Shown in pieces: positions 11,894 to 22,673 of a stretch of 64,000 nt of DNA. The translations under genes were made by a program, and so were the position numbers. Numbering within the stretch: the stretch's first letter is position 1; every line of letters begins with the position of its first letter. The stretch is from the NCBI GenBank assembly GCA_026874595.1, contig CM049316.1, positions 2,232,001 through 2,296,000 of the forward strand, given 5' to 3'. The notes beneath the pieces are model-generated. The model was not told where the DNA came from and searched no databases. It saw nothing but the letters and a program-made list of their open reading frames with translations. The DNA is from Sipunculus nudus. Taxonomy: Eukaryota > Annelida > Sipuncula > Golfingiida > Sipunculidae.

Positions 11894-14800
11894 CATGCAG
11901 CATTTTGTGGAAGATGCCGGAGACTTTGCAATTAAAATGGTGGACAACATCCTGGACATCATAACAGGTGGAGATCACTCCAAAACCCTCCAAATACTCA
12001 AACAGGTACTCTTAAACCCTCCAGATATTTAAACAGTTACTCTAAACCCTTTTATACTCAAACGGGTACTTTAAACCCTCCAGATACTCAACCAGGTACT
12101 CTAAAAACCCTTCAAGCTCAAAAAGGTACTCTAAAATCCTTCAGGTACTCAAACAAGTACTCTAAACCCTCCAGATATTCTTAAAAGTACCCTAAAACCC
12201 TTCAAATACTGAAACAGGTACATATACTCCAAAAACCTCCAGATTCTCAAACAGGTACAGGTACACCTAAACCCTCCAGATACTCATACACATACAGTAT
12301 TTCTAAAACCCCCCAGATTTTCCAAAAGGGCACAGGTACTCTTAAACCCTCCAGATACTCAAACACGTACCCTTAAACCCTCAAAAAGATACATATATAG
12401 TCAAACAGGTACAGATGGATACTCTAACTCCCCCCCCCCCCCCAATCCCCCTATATACTCAAGCAGGTGTGGATCCAGGTGCATTGTTGTCGAGCACAAG
12501 CACATTGAACCAAGCAGCAGCCTGGGAACATTAGAGTATTTCTGGGAGAAATATTTCCAAGAAAATTAAGAGATTCCTGATTCCTGTATGGATTACATAC
12601 TGCACCGTGTGTGGACTGATGAAGCTCATTTCATCCATTGTGTTTTGCATACAATCAGCCCCTGTAACTTTAATACCATTATCCTCTTCATGTTTACCAC
12701 TCTATACTCTATACAATGTATCATCAGCAACTTTAATACTGAAGTGATATACACTGACCCAGTACAATCATGAAACATTTTGCATACTAGTTCATATTTT
12801 ACTTCCAATACACAAATTTCTTAAACACAAAGTTAATGTTCAGATTGGTTGATTAATGAAGCAAATCCCCTTCATTCACTTTTAAGCCTATAAAGTTGGG
12901 TAGACATTTATCTTGTAATAAACCGGTAATGGTGATCTGATAGTCTGTCTGTCTAGAGCTTGAATCTGCTTAATCCACATGGGCTGATATACCTTGTGTG
13001 CAAGTGTTAGTCATGACTCATGACCAGCCTGGTGACAACTCATAGTCTAGTGTGAGCAAAAATTAAATTACCAGTAATTAATTATTGGTGTATCATTGGT
13101 GTATCAGGTAAATATATATGTATACAATTGTCATTGATGGACAACATCCTGGACATTGATGTTTTCTGTAAATAAAAGTTCTTGTTTCTCTGTATTTTAT
13201 GATAGAAAGAAAAAGAGAAGGAAGAAAAAGAATTGTTAGAAGATGCAGAAGGCAGGCATAAGGTAAGGAAAGAATTTTGTAACCTGCAGAAAAAATAGGA
13301 CAGCTCATGCATTGATGCAGGAAATGACATACCATAGATTTTCTTTATGTATCAGCCATTACATTTTAAAAGACTGAAGCAAGGACAGTCACATTTGAAG
13401 AAATTTATTACAATTTTTCCTAAAAACTAATTTTGGACTACTTAGACCAAAGCTTGTGTTGCCATCTATTGGCAGGTTAGAAAACTAGTCTTTCCTGTTG
13501 ATAACATGGAAACTGGTACAAGGCCATTTGGAATCAGTGGTTTGCATAATGGATGTTACTTCTTTCGACAGAAACAGAAAAAAAATAATTTTGTTTTCCA
13601 CAAAAATATTAAAGAGGTGTAATGTATTTGTGGATTAGTTGTTTTGTGATTCAGTTCAATGATAATTGGATACAAAATCATTTTAATTCTGGATGTATAT
13701 AATGTGAATGTATCATTTACAGGACAAGTCAGAGAAGGAAGCTGCAAATCAGGATTCCCTGAAGGGGCTAGAAGACACTGGTATTGATATGTCATTCCTT
13801 GATACATTTAGTGAGTCACTGAGCTGGTGTTAAATTACCTAGCTCTCAATTATGACTAAGGCCACACCAAAAGGAATTAAACAATGATGACTAAGGCCAC
13901 ACAAAATTAATTAATCATGCTTTACTTGCAGTGTTGCTATATCTATCCTTCAAAGACTTTATCAAGTGTGAGTAAGGTTTAATTGAAATGGAGTTAACTT
14001 TTTGTATTTTTCCATATGTACAATTTTATACACATATATGTATGAACTAAGTAATAGAGATGTTGTAGATATATGCACTTTTATATGTACATGATGTGGA
14101 GAATACACTTGTTAATGTGTATTTGCTTTATTTTGACTTCATCTGTAAAAAATCTATAAAAACTAAATATGTAGAAATATTCCATCTGTTAAATAAATCA
14201 TTCGTTTCAGCAGAGAAGGAGCCTTCGGGTTCAGTACAGGAGCAGCTTGACCACACAGCCGGGCTGCTGAAGGAGCTACAGGAGACGCAGTATAAACGGC
14301 TGAGTGCAAAACCCCCTGCCCACCTGGCCCACGTACAGGGACCAGCAGAGAGCGAGATCCAGATAGGTCAGTGTTAGAGAGCTGGATAACTTTAAGAGTG
14401 TGGGATACCTTGACAAGTGGCATAAATATAGGTTTTCAGTTCATTCAAGTTTGAATTGTCTGCAAGGCAGACAAAAGAGTAATTAGTGCATACATCAAAA
14501 TAATACTTATATTGTCATGAGTGCCGTAACATTGTTAAAAAAGATTCATCCTTAGAAGAGTTGTGTCTGTCAATGTCAGGCTTGGATAAGTTTAACCAAT
14601 ATAAAATTGGCGTTACTTTATTTAAGGAAAATCCCAGGCCCCACATCAGCACTGTTAAATGAAAGGTTTAATTGTTTTTTGTTTTAGTGAAAGCCCAGAA
14701 AAATTAACTGTTATTACTACCAGAGTTAAAACAAGTGATTCAGAACTGTACAAAGGGATTTTAATGTTTTATCAAATTTAAGAATGGCAAATTTCCCAAT

Positions 14801-15214
14801 GAACTTTTGGTAAGATTCATTAATGTCAAGGTCATCATAATTTATTATGAATTTCAAATTATCTGTCATAAATGTGAATTAAAATCTTTGAGAGGGATCT
14901 ATTTGGAAGTCATTTCATGTATAAGTACACAAATTAGTAGCACATGTTCCCAAGTTGTGAAAAGGAATACATATTTCATATCTTCTTTTCAATGAAAGTG
15001 AAAGCCACAATTTCTCATTCAGAATATGAGTAACTCAGAAAGTTTATCTGTTGCAGCTGAAAAAGTGTCTGAAGGTCTGAAATCGCTGACCAAGCAGGTT
15101 GCCCCGAAGGAGGTTGTCCCCATGTCAAACATTCGATCAGCGCTAGGCATAGAGACTGTCTCATCATCGACAGGCGGAGAGGAACAGCACCCAGAGGTCA
15201 TGGAGATTGACTAA
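11894..15214 (+). CDS. BRD7: BRD7/BRD9-family bromodomain protein, C-terminal exons (5' part outside window)
   Basis: Five exons with AG/GT borders and consistent phases: 11894-12005, 13206-13262, 13723-13810, 14211-14366 and 15057-15214 (stop TAA). Together they give about 190 residues. Exon 1 encodes FVEDAGDFAIKMVDNILD and DHSKTLQILKQ. Exon 2 is a charged KEKEKEEKE helix. Exon 4 holds LLKELQETQYKRLS. Exon 5 holds LKSLTKQVAP and a RSALGI motif near the end. These match the conserved region C-terminal to the bromodomain in BRD7/BRD9 (human LLRELQEAQNERLS, LKELAQQVTP, RKAMGI). Family members sit in PBAF or non-canonical BAF chromatin-remodelling complexes in the nucleus. The acetyl-lysine-binding bromodomain is not in the window. 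Exon 4 has a CAGCAG acceptor (NAGNAG), so a one-residue variant is possible. BRD7 versus a single invertebrate BRD7/9 ancestor cannot be decided here. Confidence 0.88.
12006..12478 (+). repeat. Minisatellite (~31-33-bp unit, ~14 copies) derived from an exon/intron junction
   Basis: The unit is of the type CTCTAAACCCTCCAGATACT + CAAACAGGTA. Copy 1 is the last ~29 bases of BRD7/9 exon 11894-12005 plus its splice donor. About 13 diverged copies follow in the intron, each ending at or near CAAACAG/GTAC. The last copies contain a C-run (12429-12443) and end in CAAGCAGGTGTGG. Confidence 0.85.
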
Positions 15215-15925
15215 GCAGTGGTTACCAGGGTGACAGCAAATGATATAGAGGTTGACTGAATTTGAGTGATCACAAAAGTAACAAGAGACCAGTAAAGATT
15301 AAAGAAAGCAAGTTTAGTTACCATGGTAACAATGGTGAAGAGTAACCAAAAGCCTGCTCAACCACTTATACAGACTTCTCTTGTTTGGTTGCCATAGTGA
15401 CAGACTAGGATAACCAAACAAATTAAGTAATCTGAGGACTGAGAAGTAGCTGGTTAACATGGTGATACAGGGCTTCAATGGGAGGTTAATACAGGAACTG
15501 GTAACCATAGAAACAGTTAAATGATTTCTTTGGGCAAGATGAAAATGAATGTTATTAAGCAGAACACTGCCAGTAAATTCTAGATCTAACTCTGTTATTT
15601 TCATTCTTTTAAAGATAAATCTGCACACTTTCAGTTTTGTTATATTTTGTCTTCAAAGCTCAGATGCTGAAGTTCTACAAAATGTTGCTACATTTTGTAA
15701 TATCTTAGACTAAGTTTGTGACTCAGTTAACAAGAATATTTCTGTTCTGAGAGGAATGCTATTGTAACCCTTTTGTTTGTGGTTTTCAGATTAAAGATTA
15801 AGGGCTGTGTCTGTGGCATATATAACTTGCAAAATTTCCCCTACAGAAATGTTTATACAGACAGTAGAGGGAAAAATTCTTGAGAGCAGTCTTTCAAACA
15901 TAATAAATTTGAATGATCTGTAATG
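15215..15925 (+). other. BRD7: BRD7/9 3' UTR with poly(A) signal
   Basis: The sequence after the stop codon has an AATAAA signal at 15902-15907, followed by a GT-rich stretch (TGTAATGTGTGCTTTGTT) that would suit cleavage near 15925. The first 300 bases hold five RFX X-box-like palindromes (15221, 15317, 15388, 15453, 15501); the one at 15317 is the perfect GTTACCATGGTAAC. Confidence 0.7.
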
Positions 15926-16285
15926 TGTGCTTTGTTAACTGATGAGATTTGAGAGATGTAGATGCTCTCACATTTTTGGAGCTTGTGCTTCCTTAAATTT
16001 TAAATGGTAATACATTTGTAATACAAATAATTTGAAATAAGGTTTCAAAATTTTATATATTTTTATTCTTATGATGAATTCAGAGACTACATTCTCCAGT
16101 CAGTTAAGTTCCTGTTGTTGATATACTTCGAAGTCCTTGGTAGAAAGAACAGCTTAATCCATGAAGTGCGTTATTTAATGGACATTAAAAAATATCATTA
16201 GAACAAGGTAATTTTATTCCTGTGCCAGTCACTCTAGAAAATTAACATATGCGGATGATGAAATTTTCTTTGTATTCAAGGATTC
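15926..16285. other. No gene recognised
   Basis: AT-rich intergenic sequence downstream of BRD7/9. Nothing recognised. Confidence 0.5.
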
Positions 16286-17340
16286 TTATTGTATCCCCAG
16301 ACAAAGTCTGGGGATACTATGGTTAAAGCACGGTTCCACCACCACAGAAAAATATTGTGAGGGAGAAAATTTAAAAAAATATTTCACAGGTCTTTATCAA
16401 ACTTTACATGTGAATAGATTCATGAATAGGATCATGACCTTTACTAGGAGAGTACCTTGATCTTGAATAGGTCCATTTTTGGTTGAAAATCACACAAATT
16501 CTTAAATATATCCAGAACGTTTGCATGGATTGGTCCAAAATTCAAGTGACTGAAGATCTTGGATAGCCTTTTCATGTACTGGAAACTGATGGCGCCACCT
16601 ATTATCCTTTTCTTGTGGTTGTGCCTTTAAATACCCCATCATTGTCACTTGACAGTACAGTGAGCATTATAAGTCAAATACTAACGGACAGATTTCTTTC
16701 ATATCATGTACATGCAAAGATATAGGTTATGGGATGAGCTCTATTTAAATTCATGTCATGACCTTTACCATGAGAGTGGCCTTGACCTTGAATATTTTCA
16801 TATTTGGTGAAATCACACACCTATTATGATATCTCCAGTTTAGATTGACATATGGATTTCAAACTTGACAGGAGTCATCTGTCAATAATTGGTTTCTGGA
16901 TGATAATTCCAGCTTTGATTGATATATGGAGTTCAAACTTGAATTATATTTGGCCCGCCACTAAAGCAATAACCCTATTGATTTTAGAATCAAGAGGTCA
17001 GAGATCGATGTCACAGGACTCACATCTTTTAAAAGATTGTGGATGCATTTTAAGCGAAACTTCTCATCTCAGACCTTCCATCTTGCACATATAGCTCATC
17101 TGGCAATAGAGGAAGTACCCTTTCAAATTTGGGGTTACAAGGTCAAAGGTGAAGGTCACAGGAGCCATTAGTTCAAAAATTCATTTCCAGTTGATAATTC
17201 CAGGCAACAATCAAACATTTGTGACCTTGGCCCTGATGGCCTTGGTCTTGTCAAATGTCAATATGTTTCAGAAGAAAGGGGCCATGCCTTCTATGTCTAG
17301 AGATACTATGGCATCTCAGATGCCAGAAGTTTCTAGTTTA
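16286..17340 (+). mobile_element. Non-autonomous element with TATCC..GGATACTATG terminal hairpin
   Basis: The head is a near-perfect hairpin (ATCCCCAGAC .. GTCTGGGGAT followed by ACTATGG) at 16289-16322. The body has ATGGCGCCACCT at about 16588, paired 'CATGACCTTTACYA' segments, and at 16990-17160 a copy of the AGGTCA-rich module found in the 5622 element. A second GAGATACTATGG occurs at about 17301, near the probable end. It shares the hairpin class with the 7749 element and internal modules with the 5622 element. Non-coding. Confidence 0.5.
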
Positions 17341-17678
17341 ATATATAATTCCACTTGATGAATAGAAAAACAAGAAGCAAATAAAGAAACAATTTCCATT
17401 TTTAGTGAAATTGATGCTTTACTGACATTGTATGGACTAAAGTACTTGTGAAATCAATCATATGTAAAGTTGTGCAATAAATTATTGCATATAAACATAT
17501 ATACAGTGTGGTGTGTATTGTGTTTATGTAAATTCTGTTGAAAATAAAACAAAACAGTGTACCAAAGTGAATAGAGTGACTGAAGGCAATTGATGTTGAT
17601 ATTTCAATCAAACGAGTAAGGCCCTGATTAATCAGCCAGGAAAATAAAATATTCATTGGAGGAATAGAACTGTCAATG
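17341..17678. other. No gene recognised
   Basis: AT-rich sequence with no exon, RNA gene or element end recognised. Confidence 0.4.
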
Positions 17679-17876
17679 GGAGGGACAGGATGACACCTAG
17701 TGGGAGGGGCAGGATTACACCTATTGTGAGGGGCAGGATAATGCCCAATTTGAGTGGCAGGATGACACCTAATTGGAGGGTAGGATGACACCTAGTGGGG
17801 GCTGGGGGGGGGGGCAGAATGACACATAGTGGGAGGGACAGGATGACACCTAGTGGGAGGGACTAGTTGACGCCTA
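17679..17876. repeat. Minisatellite, ~27-bp unit, ~8 copies
   Basis: Degenerate tandem copies of GGGAGGGACAGGATGACACC followed by TAGT, with a G-run at 17803-17814. Confidence 0.8.
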
Positions 17877-17879
17877 GTT

Positions 17880-18000
17880 GTTAAAGGTTGCACTGAAAGC
17901 CCTTGATGTGATCCCTGCAGTGAGAGGACTTGGGGAAATTTCACTGAAATTGGCTCCAGTGTCTTTGTCACAGGTTATGTCTTGTCCCCAGCTTTATGCA
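17880..18000 (+). other. Short open segment of unknown nature
   Basis: An open stretch with balanced codons (VALKALDVIPAVRGLGEISL...) between two minisatellites. No clean acceptor/donor pair and no family match; it could be an exon relic or chance. No function is proposed. Confidence 0.15.
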
Positions 18001-18295
18001 TAGGAAACATAAAATAAAAAATTGGTTAATAGTAACGTACATTGTAAATAAAAGGGCTGATTTCCTCCAGCAGGAGGGTATGTGTGCATCCCTACTTGTG
18101 TGTATTTGTCTGTTGGGTGTGCGTAACATAATCTCATGAAATTTTCAGGCCGTTTCTGGGGTGGGCCAGTGAAAAACTGAATGGACTTGTGTGGATATAA
18201 CATGATCAGGATTCAAGAATGTCATCAAGAATATTCATAAATGTAAACCACAAATGAACATGGGAATATGGGCCAAATAAGCAAACGTATAGGAC

Positions 18296-18467
18296 GAGGG
18301 TATCCACGCACATCTGTAGATCAGGAGGGGACCCACGCACACCTGAAGATGAAGAGGGGATCCACGCACACCTGTAGGTGAGGAGGGGGCCCAGGCACGT
18401 CCATATATGAGGAGATCCAGGCACATCTATAGATCAGGAGGGAACCCACGTTGATGAGGAGGGGATC
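18296..18467. repeat. Minisatellite, ~31-bp unit, ~6 copies
   Basis: Degenerate copies of GGGGATCCACGCACACCTGT plus AGATGAGGA. The array ends exactly where the first LTR of the adjoining Gypsy element begins, so the element may have inserted into it. Confidence 0.75.
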
Positions 18468-18607
18468 TGTCATGTCATGTATCTAATGCATGTCGGTACG
18501 GTGCTGCCACCTACCATGTACGTGGAACTATATTTTGGGCTACATTATATACGGTATTGAAGTATGGCCGCCTTGTCGTTTCTCTCTCTCGAAAGTGTGA
18601 TATAACA
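18468..18607 (+). repeat. Probable 5' LTR (~140 bp) of a Ty3/Gypsy element
   Basis: A TG...CA-bounded segment ends in GATATAACA. It is followed directly by TGGTACCAGGATCGGGG, a plausible tRNA primer-binding site (starts TGG), and then by the gag start codon at 18643. No matching 3' LTR was seen after the integrase, so the LTR call rests on position, ends and primer site only. Confidence 0.5.
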
Positions 18608-18642
18608 TGGTACCAGGATCGGGGTAAAATAGACAGCTCATG

Positions 18643-20004
18643 ATGGAAGGAAGCTTCAGGCCCCCGGAGTACTTAAGTTTACAAGGAAACCCCTCTGAAA
18701 ACTGAAGGAGGTGGCGGCAACGATTCGAATTATACCTGGCAGCTCAAGAAGCCACGGGAAAAATGGATGCCACAAAGATCGCCATGCTGCTGTTAGACTG
18801 GTACCCCGCTCTATTATGGCTCCGCTGCTCTAGGCCAATCATAGAGACGGGCGTACAACGCCATCTTTTGTACTCTCGGCAGACTGGTTCCAACCCCAGT
18901 ATGTATTATATATGATAAAAATAAGCATTTCGTTTGCTCAGAGAAGTTACAAAAAGTTGGCTGTACATTAAGTGTGACATTAATGATTAGATTAATAGAT
19001 TTTAATAATAAATCACTGCTATGTACAGGGGAATATCAAAGATTCATTATATCCGGTTATCTATACATAACCCATTCAATTTTTGTGCAACAACTCATAA
19101 TTCAATATTTTAAAACTAGAAATAACTAAAGAAAATTATTTTATCAGAAATCTTCACGGATTATCAACCGTGATCGCTTGAACGTCCATGACAACCGGTA
19201 TGAGCGTGCATACTAGAGTTGGAACCAGTCTGTAGGTAAGTCAGGAGTTGCAACTGGGAGTACTTAAGATGGCGTTGTACGCCTGTCTCTATGCTTGGCT
19301 GAGGGCCATAATAGAGCAGGGTACCAGTCTATGCTGCTGTCAGCAATAGGACCGGATGCATTAGAGCGATATAATCAAATTGTGTGGCGCGTGGGAGAAG
19401 ACAAAACTAAATTTGAAGATGTCTTGGCAAAGTTGGAATCTGAATTCGCTGGGATGAAACGTCTGGTCTTCTCGAGGTATCAGTTCTGGGACCTGCAGAG
19501 AGGTGAGGGACAGAGTTTTGATGAGTTTTTAATCCTGTTAAAATGTAAGGACCAAGCATGTGAATTCGCTGAAATGGATAACATGTTGAGAGATAAGATA
19601 GTGTTCAGTACTAAGTCAAGATCTCTTAAAGAACGCTTGTTGAGAGAAGCTAATCTTACCCTAGAAAAAGCAGTAGACCTGTGTCGATCAGCAGAAATAA
19701 CTGAGAAAGAAATATCAAATTGAAAAACCTGTCTAGTGAGACTGTGGGTGCTACAGCATCAGAACAGAGACATTTAGATGTTAATCAGGTTAAAAGAGTC
19801 CAGAAACCATCGAAAGCTGGTCAGAGAAATGAAAAGTCATTTGGTGCTAAATCTAGTAAAGTAAAATCAAATGAGACACGTGACAGAAAATGTTTCCGTT
19901 GTGGTATCACACATGAACCAAAGAAATGTCCAGCTTGGGGAGTCAAATATTTAAAATGTGGTGGAAATATCATTATGCAAAGTGTTGTCGTACAAAACAA
20001 GTAA
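18643..20004 (+). pseudogene. Ty3/Gypsy gag (capsid + zinc knuckle), broken
   Basis: The structural protein of the retrotransposon. The frame starts at ATG 18643. It has an in-frame TGA about 16 codons later where the family has a Trp, and it is split by the 538-bp insertion at 18794-19331. It resumes with LLSAIGPDALERYNQIVW and continues through a capsid-like region (YQFWDLQRGEGQSFDEF) to about 19723. A frameshift follows, then a nucleocapsid segment with the zinc knuckle CFRCGITHEPKKC (C-X2-C-X3-H-X4-C) near 19890, followed by another frameshift. The style fits the Mag-like Gypsy lineage (inference). Not functional. Confidence 0.85.
18794..19331. mobile_element. MULE-like TIR element nested in Gypsy gag
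   Basis: The element is 538 bp, flanked by a perfect 9-bp target-site duplication TGCTGCTGT (18785-18793 and 19332-19340). It has long imperfect terminal inverted repeats of about 100-115 bp (18794-~18895 and ~19217-19331) starting TAGACTGGTACCC. The arms share segments such as GCGTACAACGCCATC and AGACTGGTTCCAAC. The centre is AT-rich and non-coding. A 9-bp duplication with ~100-bp TIRs is typical of Mutator-like elements, so a non-autonomous MULE is the best call. Confidence 0.75.
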
Positions 20005-20438
20005 AACACTCACATGAGCTCTCAGTCGAAACAGATGATGAATCTGGTGAGGACTATTTCATGGAAACACTGTATATAGGTAACCTTGCAAATGGAGAAA
20101 GTTCTAAAGAGTCTGCATGGTTCACAGTGATTAAGATAAATGGACACATAGTTAAAATGAATTCGGACACTGGTGCAGCAACAAATGTGTTACCATACAA
20201 TGTGTATCAGAGACTAACTAAAGCACCAAAATTACAACCATCACAGGTGAGTCTTAAGGCTTTTGGTGGATTTACAGTGCATCACATGGGGAAAGTGAGT
20301 TTGACATGTGAAGTAAATGAAAACCAAATTTCCCAGGAATTCTTTGTGACACAAGCTAAATCTCCACCTATTCTCGGTCTAAAAGCCTGCACAGCACTAG
20401 GTCTAGTGAATAGAACAGATTGTGATCAGAACCAGTGA
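19926..20438 (+). pseudogene. Ty3/Gypsy aspartic protease region
   Basis: Retropepsin-type segment of the same element. The catalytic loop reads MNSDTGAATNVLP (DTGA) near 20163, and the flap/second half ends ILGLKACTALGLV near 20400. It overlaps the frame-shifted nucleocapsid end upstream and is joined to the reverse transcriptase by a frame change at about 20425. It would cleave the polyprotein in an intact element; here the pol frame is broken several times. Confidence 0.8.
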
Positions 20439-21538
20439 TTCAGTTGTTACCACACCACTTACTAGAGAGGATGTACTTAATAAGTACAAGGACAACTTTG
20501 AAGGTTTAGGAACATTTGCTGAAAATTATCACATTGCCACTCGCTCAGATGTAAACCCAATGGTGCAGCCTTTGAGAAATGTACCACTGTCACTCCATGA
20601 AAAACTTAGAAAGAAACTTGCAGTTATGACAGAAATGGGGATCTTAGCTCCAGTGAAAGGACCGACTTCATGGGTTTGTAATTTTGGCATTGTTGAGAAA
20701 CAAAATGGAGACATTCCCATCTGTCTGGACCCAAGGTTGCTGAATTAAGCTATACAGCGTGAACATTTTCCCATACCCTCATTTGATGATGTGAAAAGTC
20801 AGCTAGGTGGCAAAACAGTGTTCGCTGTACTAGATCAGAAAGACTCGTACTATCAGCTGGTCCTCGATGATGAGAGTGCTCGTCTGTGCACTTTCAACAC
20901 ACCTTTCGGACGCTATTGTTTCAAGCGCATGCCGTTTGGAATATGCTCTGCATCGGAAGTCCTACAACAGAGAAACTTTCAAACGTTTGGCGATATTGAT
21001 AGTGTGCACATGATTGCAGATGATATGATAATTGCAGCCAAAGACGATGAAGAGCACGACAAGATATTACATAAAGTTATGACAAGAGCAGCTGAATCTA
21101 ATGTCAGGTTCAACAAAACTAAAATGTAGTTCAAAGTCAGTGAAGTAGCATATATGGGTCACAGAATTACTGCAGAAGGTCTGAAGCCTGATGAAACAAA
21201 GATACAGGCAATACAAGAGATGCCCAAGCCTGTAGATAAGCAAGGGGTACAGCGGTTACTAGGAGTCGTGAATTTCTTAGCTCCGTATATTCCACATATG
21301 TCATCAGTCACAGAACCTTTGAGAAATCTGCTCAAAAAGGACAGTACTTGGCAATGGCTACCTGAGCATGACGGAGCAGTAGAAAAACTGCAGAATTCTC
21401 TGATGAATGAGCCTGTTCTCTCTTTCTTCGATGAGAAGAAAACTACTACAATCCAGTGTGATTCCTCATCAGCTGGAATAGGCGCGTGTTTAATGCAAGA
21501 TGGAAAACCAGTCGCTTACGCCTCCCGATCGCTCACAG
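20422..21538 (+). pseudogene. Ty3/Gypsy reverse transcriptase and start of RNase H, broken
   Basis: RT palm/fingers motifs are in order: KLAVMTEMGILAPV, WVCNFGIVEKQNGD, then AVLDQKDSYYQLVLD. FNTPFGRYCFKRMPFGI follows, and the active-site box is MIADDMIIAA, with the paired Asp at about 21019. The connection domain (GVQRLLGVVNFLAPYIP) and the first RNase H motif (IQCDSSSAGIGACLM) follow. In-frame stops occur at 20746 and 21127. The frame is cut at 21538 by a solo LTR. A decayed copy of a Mag-like Gypsy polymerase (lineage inferred). Confidence 0.9.
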
Positions 21539-22668
21539 TGTCACCAGGGAACGGTGACAATGTGGTGTACTTTCTTTTAATTGGGTTAGTGATGTCACCA
21601 GAGAGCGGTGACAAGCCGATTTTAGAGAACAGGTTTAATTCAGGTTCTTTTGTATGTCGTAGGCGGGTGTGCGCCGGGTTTAGGAATGGCGGGAATGTAG
21701 TTTGGAGGGTAAGCTTGGCGCTGATTGGCTAGGCCAGGGGTTGTCTGGGTGCATCACTATATAAGACCCCAAAAGGGGCGGAACGGGGGGGGATGTCTGT
21801 TAAAAAAACTGGGTGTGCACAGAGGTGCTGTTCATGTCAGGACGAGGTAGCGGGACGAAGTCTCCTCAGAGTCGCGTACTGGGAAAGTACTGGCAGTCGA
21901 CAAGTGTAAGCCGACAGAAACCTTGGTGCAGACTTTGTTGCGGGTGTAAGTTGCCCATTAACTGCTTTTAGTCGTCGGGAAAATAGATTTTTTTCCACGG
22001 GTTCAGATGTCTCAGTGGAGGGCCGGATCCTACGTACCTGGCCGGCAACAGGTCAGTGATATTCCATGAGGGAATACTCATGCTGTCAGGACCTGAAATC
22101 TATGGATTGTGTAAGACTGTTTGTATCAGGACCACCAAGTCCTGAAGGTAGGGTGGTTTACGGGATCGACCACGCAGGGCGGAAGCCTGACTGCTAATCG
22201 TTTGGCAGATTGGAGCCGTACGCCTGTGCACGTGCCATAGGCCGGACAGATTGAACGGACTATCGGCGTATTGAATATATACACTGGAGCGATACTGGAT
22301 TCGCGGGCGCTGTAAAGACTTTCCTTGTTTGTGTGTTGTGTTGTTAATGCAGTGTCTGTGTCGTCACCCAGAGGAGAACTTTGTGTTTACGTGTGTCATA
22401 TGACTCTTTTATGTGTCCTGAGTTGTTCCTGTGAGTTAATAGGAATTACTCCAGAGCTGTGATGGTATTTACTTTGCTCTGATAGTGTGAGTATAACGTT
22501 TGCCATATCTTTTCTTTAAATTATATTGTTTCTGTTAAAAGGTGTTGTTTCACTTTTTAGGCGGGAGTGTACTTGCATCAGGGTGTCCTTCCGCAGTCAG
22601 ATTTAATTTACATCAAAATGCTCGGTCATATTTAAACAACCTGGAACCACACGGAGTACCGTGTGACA
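21539..22668. mobile_element. Solo LTR (1130 bp) nested in Gypsy RNase H
   Basis: It is bounded by the inverted ends TGTCAC ... GTGACA and flanked by a 5-bp duplication CACAG (21534-21538 and 22669-22673). The RNase H reading frame is interrupted exactly here and resumes after 22673. A TATATAAG box lies at about 21762. No internal coding region is present, as expected for LTR-LTR recombination. The start motif is partly repeated near 21594 (TGTCACCAGAGAGCGGTGAC). The parent superfamily cannot be named from the LTR alone. Confidence 0.85.
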
Positions 22669-22673
22669 CACAG

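Noticed and set aside
12006-12478. Telomere-like repeat (TAAACCCT words)
   Set aside because: The CTAAACCCT word is part of a longer 31-33-bp unit that clearly derives from the exon end; no run of pure hexamers or heptamers.
16852-17358. Short + strand frames in the 16.3-17.3 kb element
   Set aside because: They coincide with non-coding repeat modules also found at 5.6-6.8 kb, with different frames open in each copy.
17402-17791. 129-residue Pro/His-rich frame on the - strand
   Set aside because: Half of it translates the 27-bp minisatellite; no family match.
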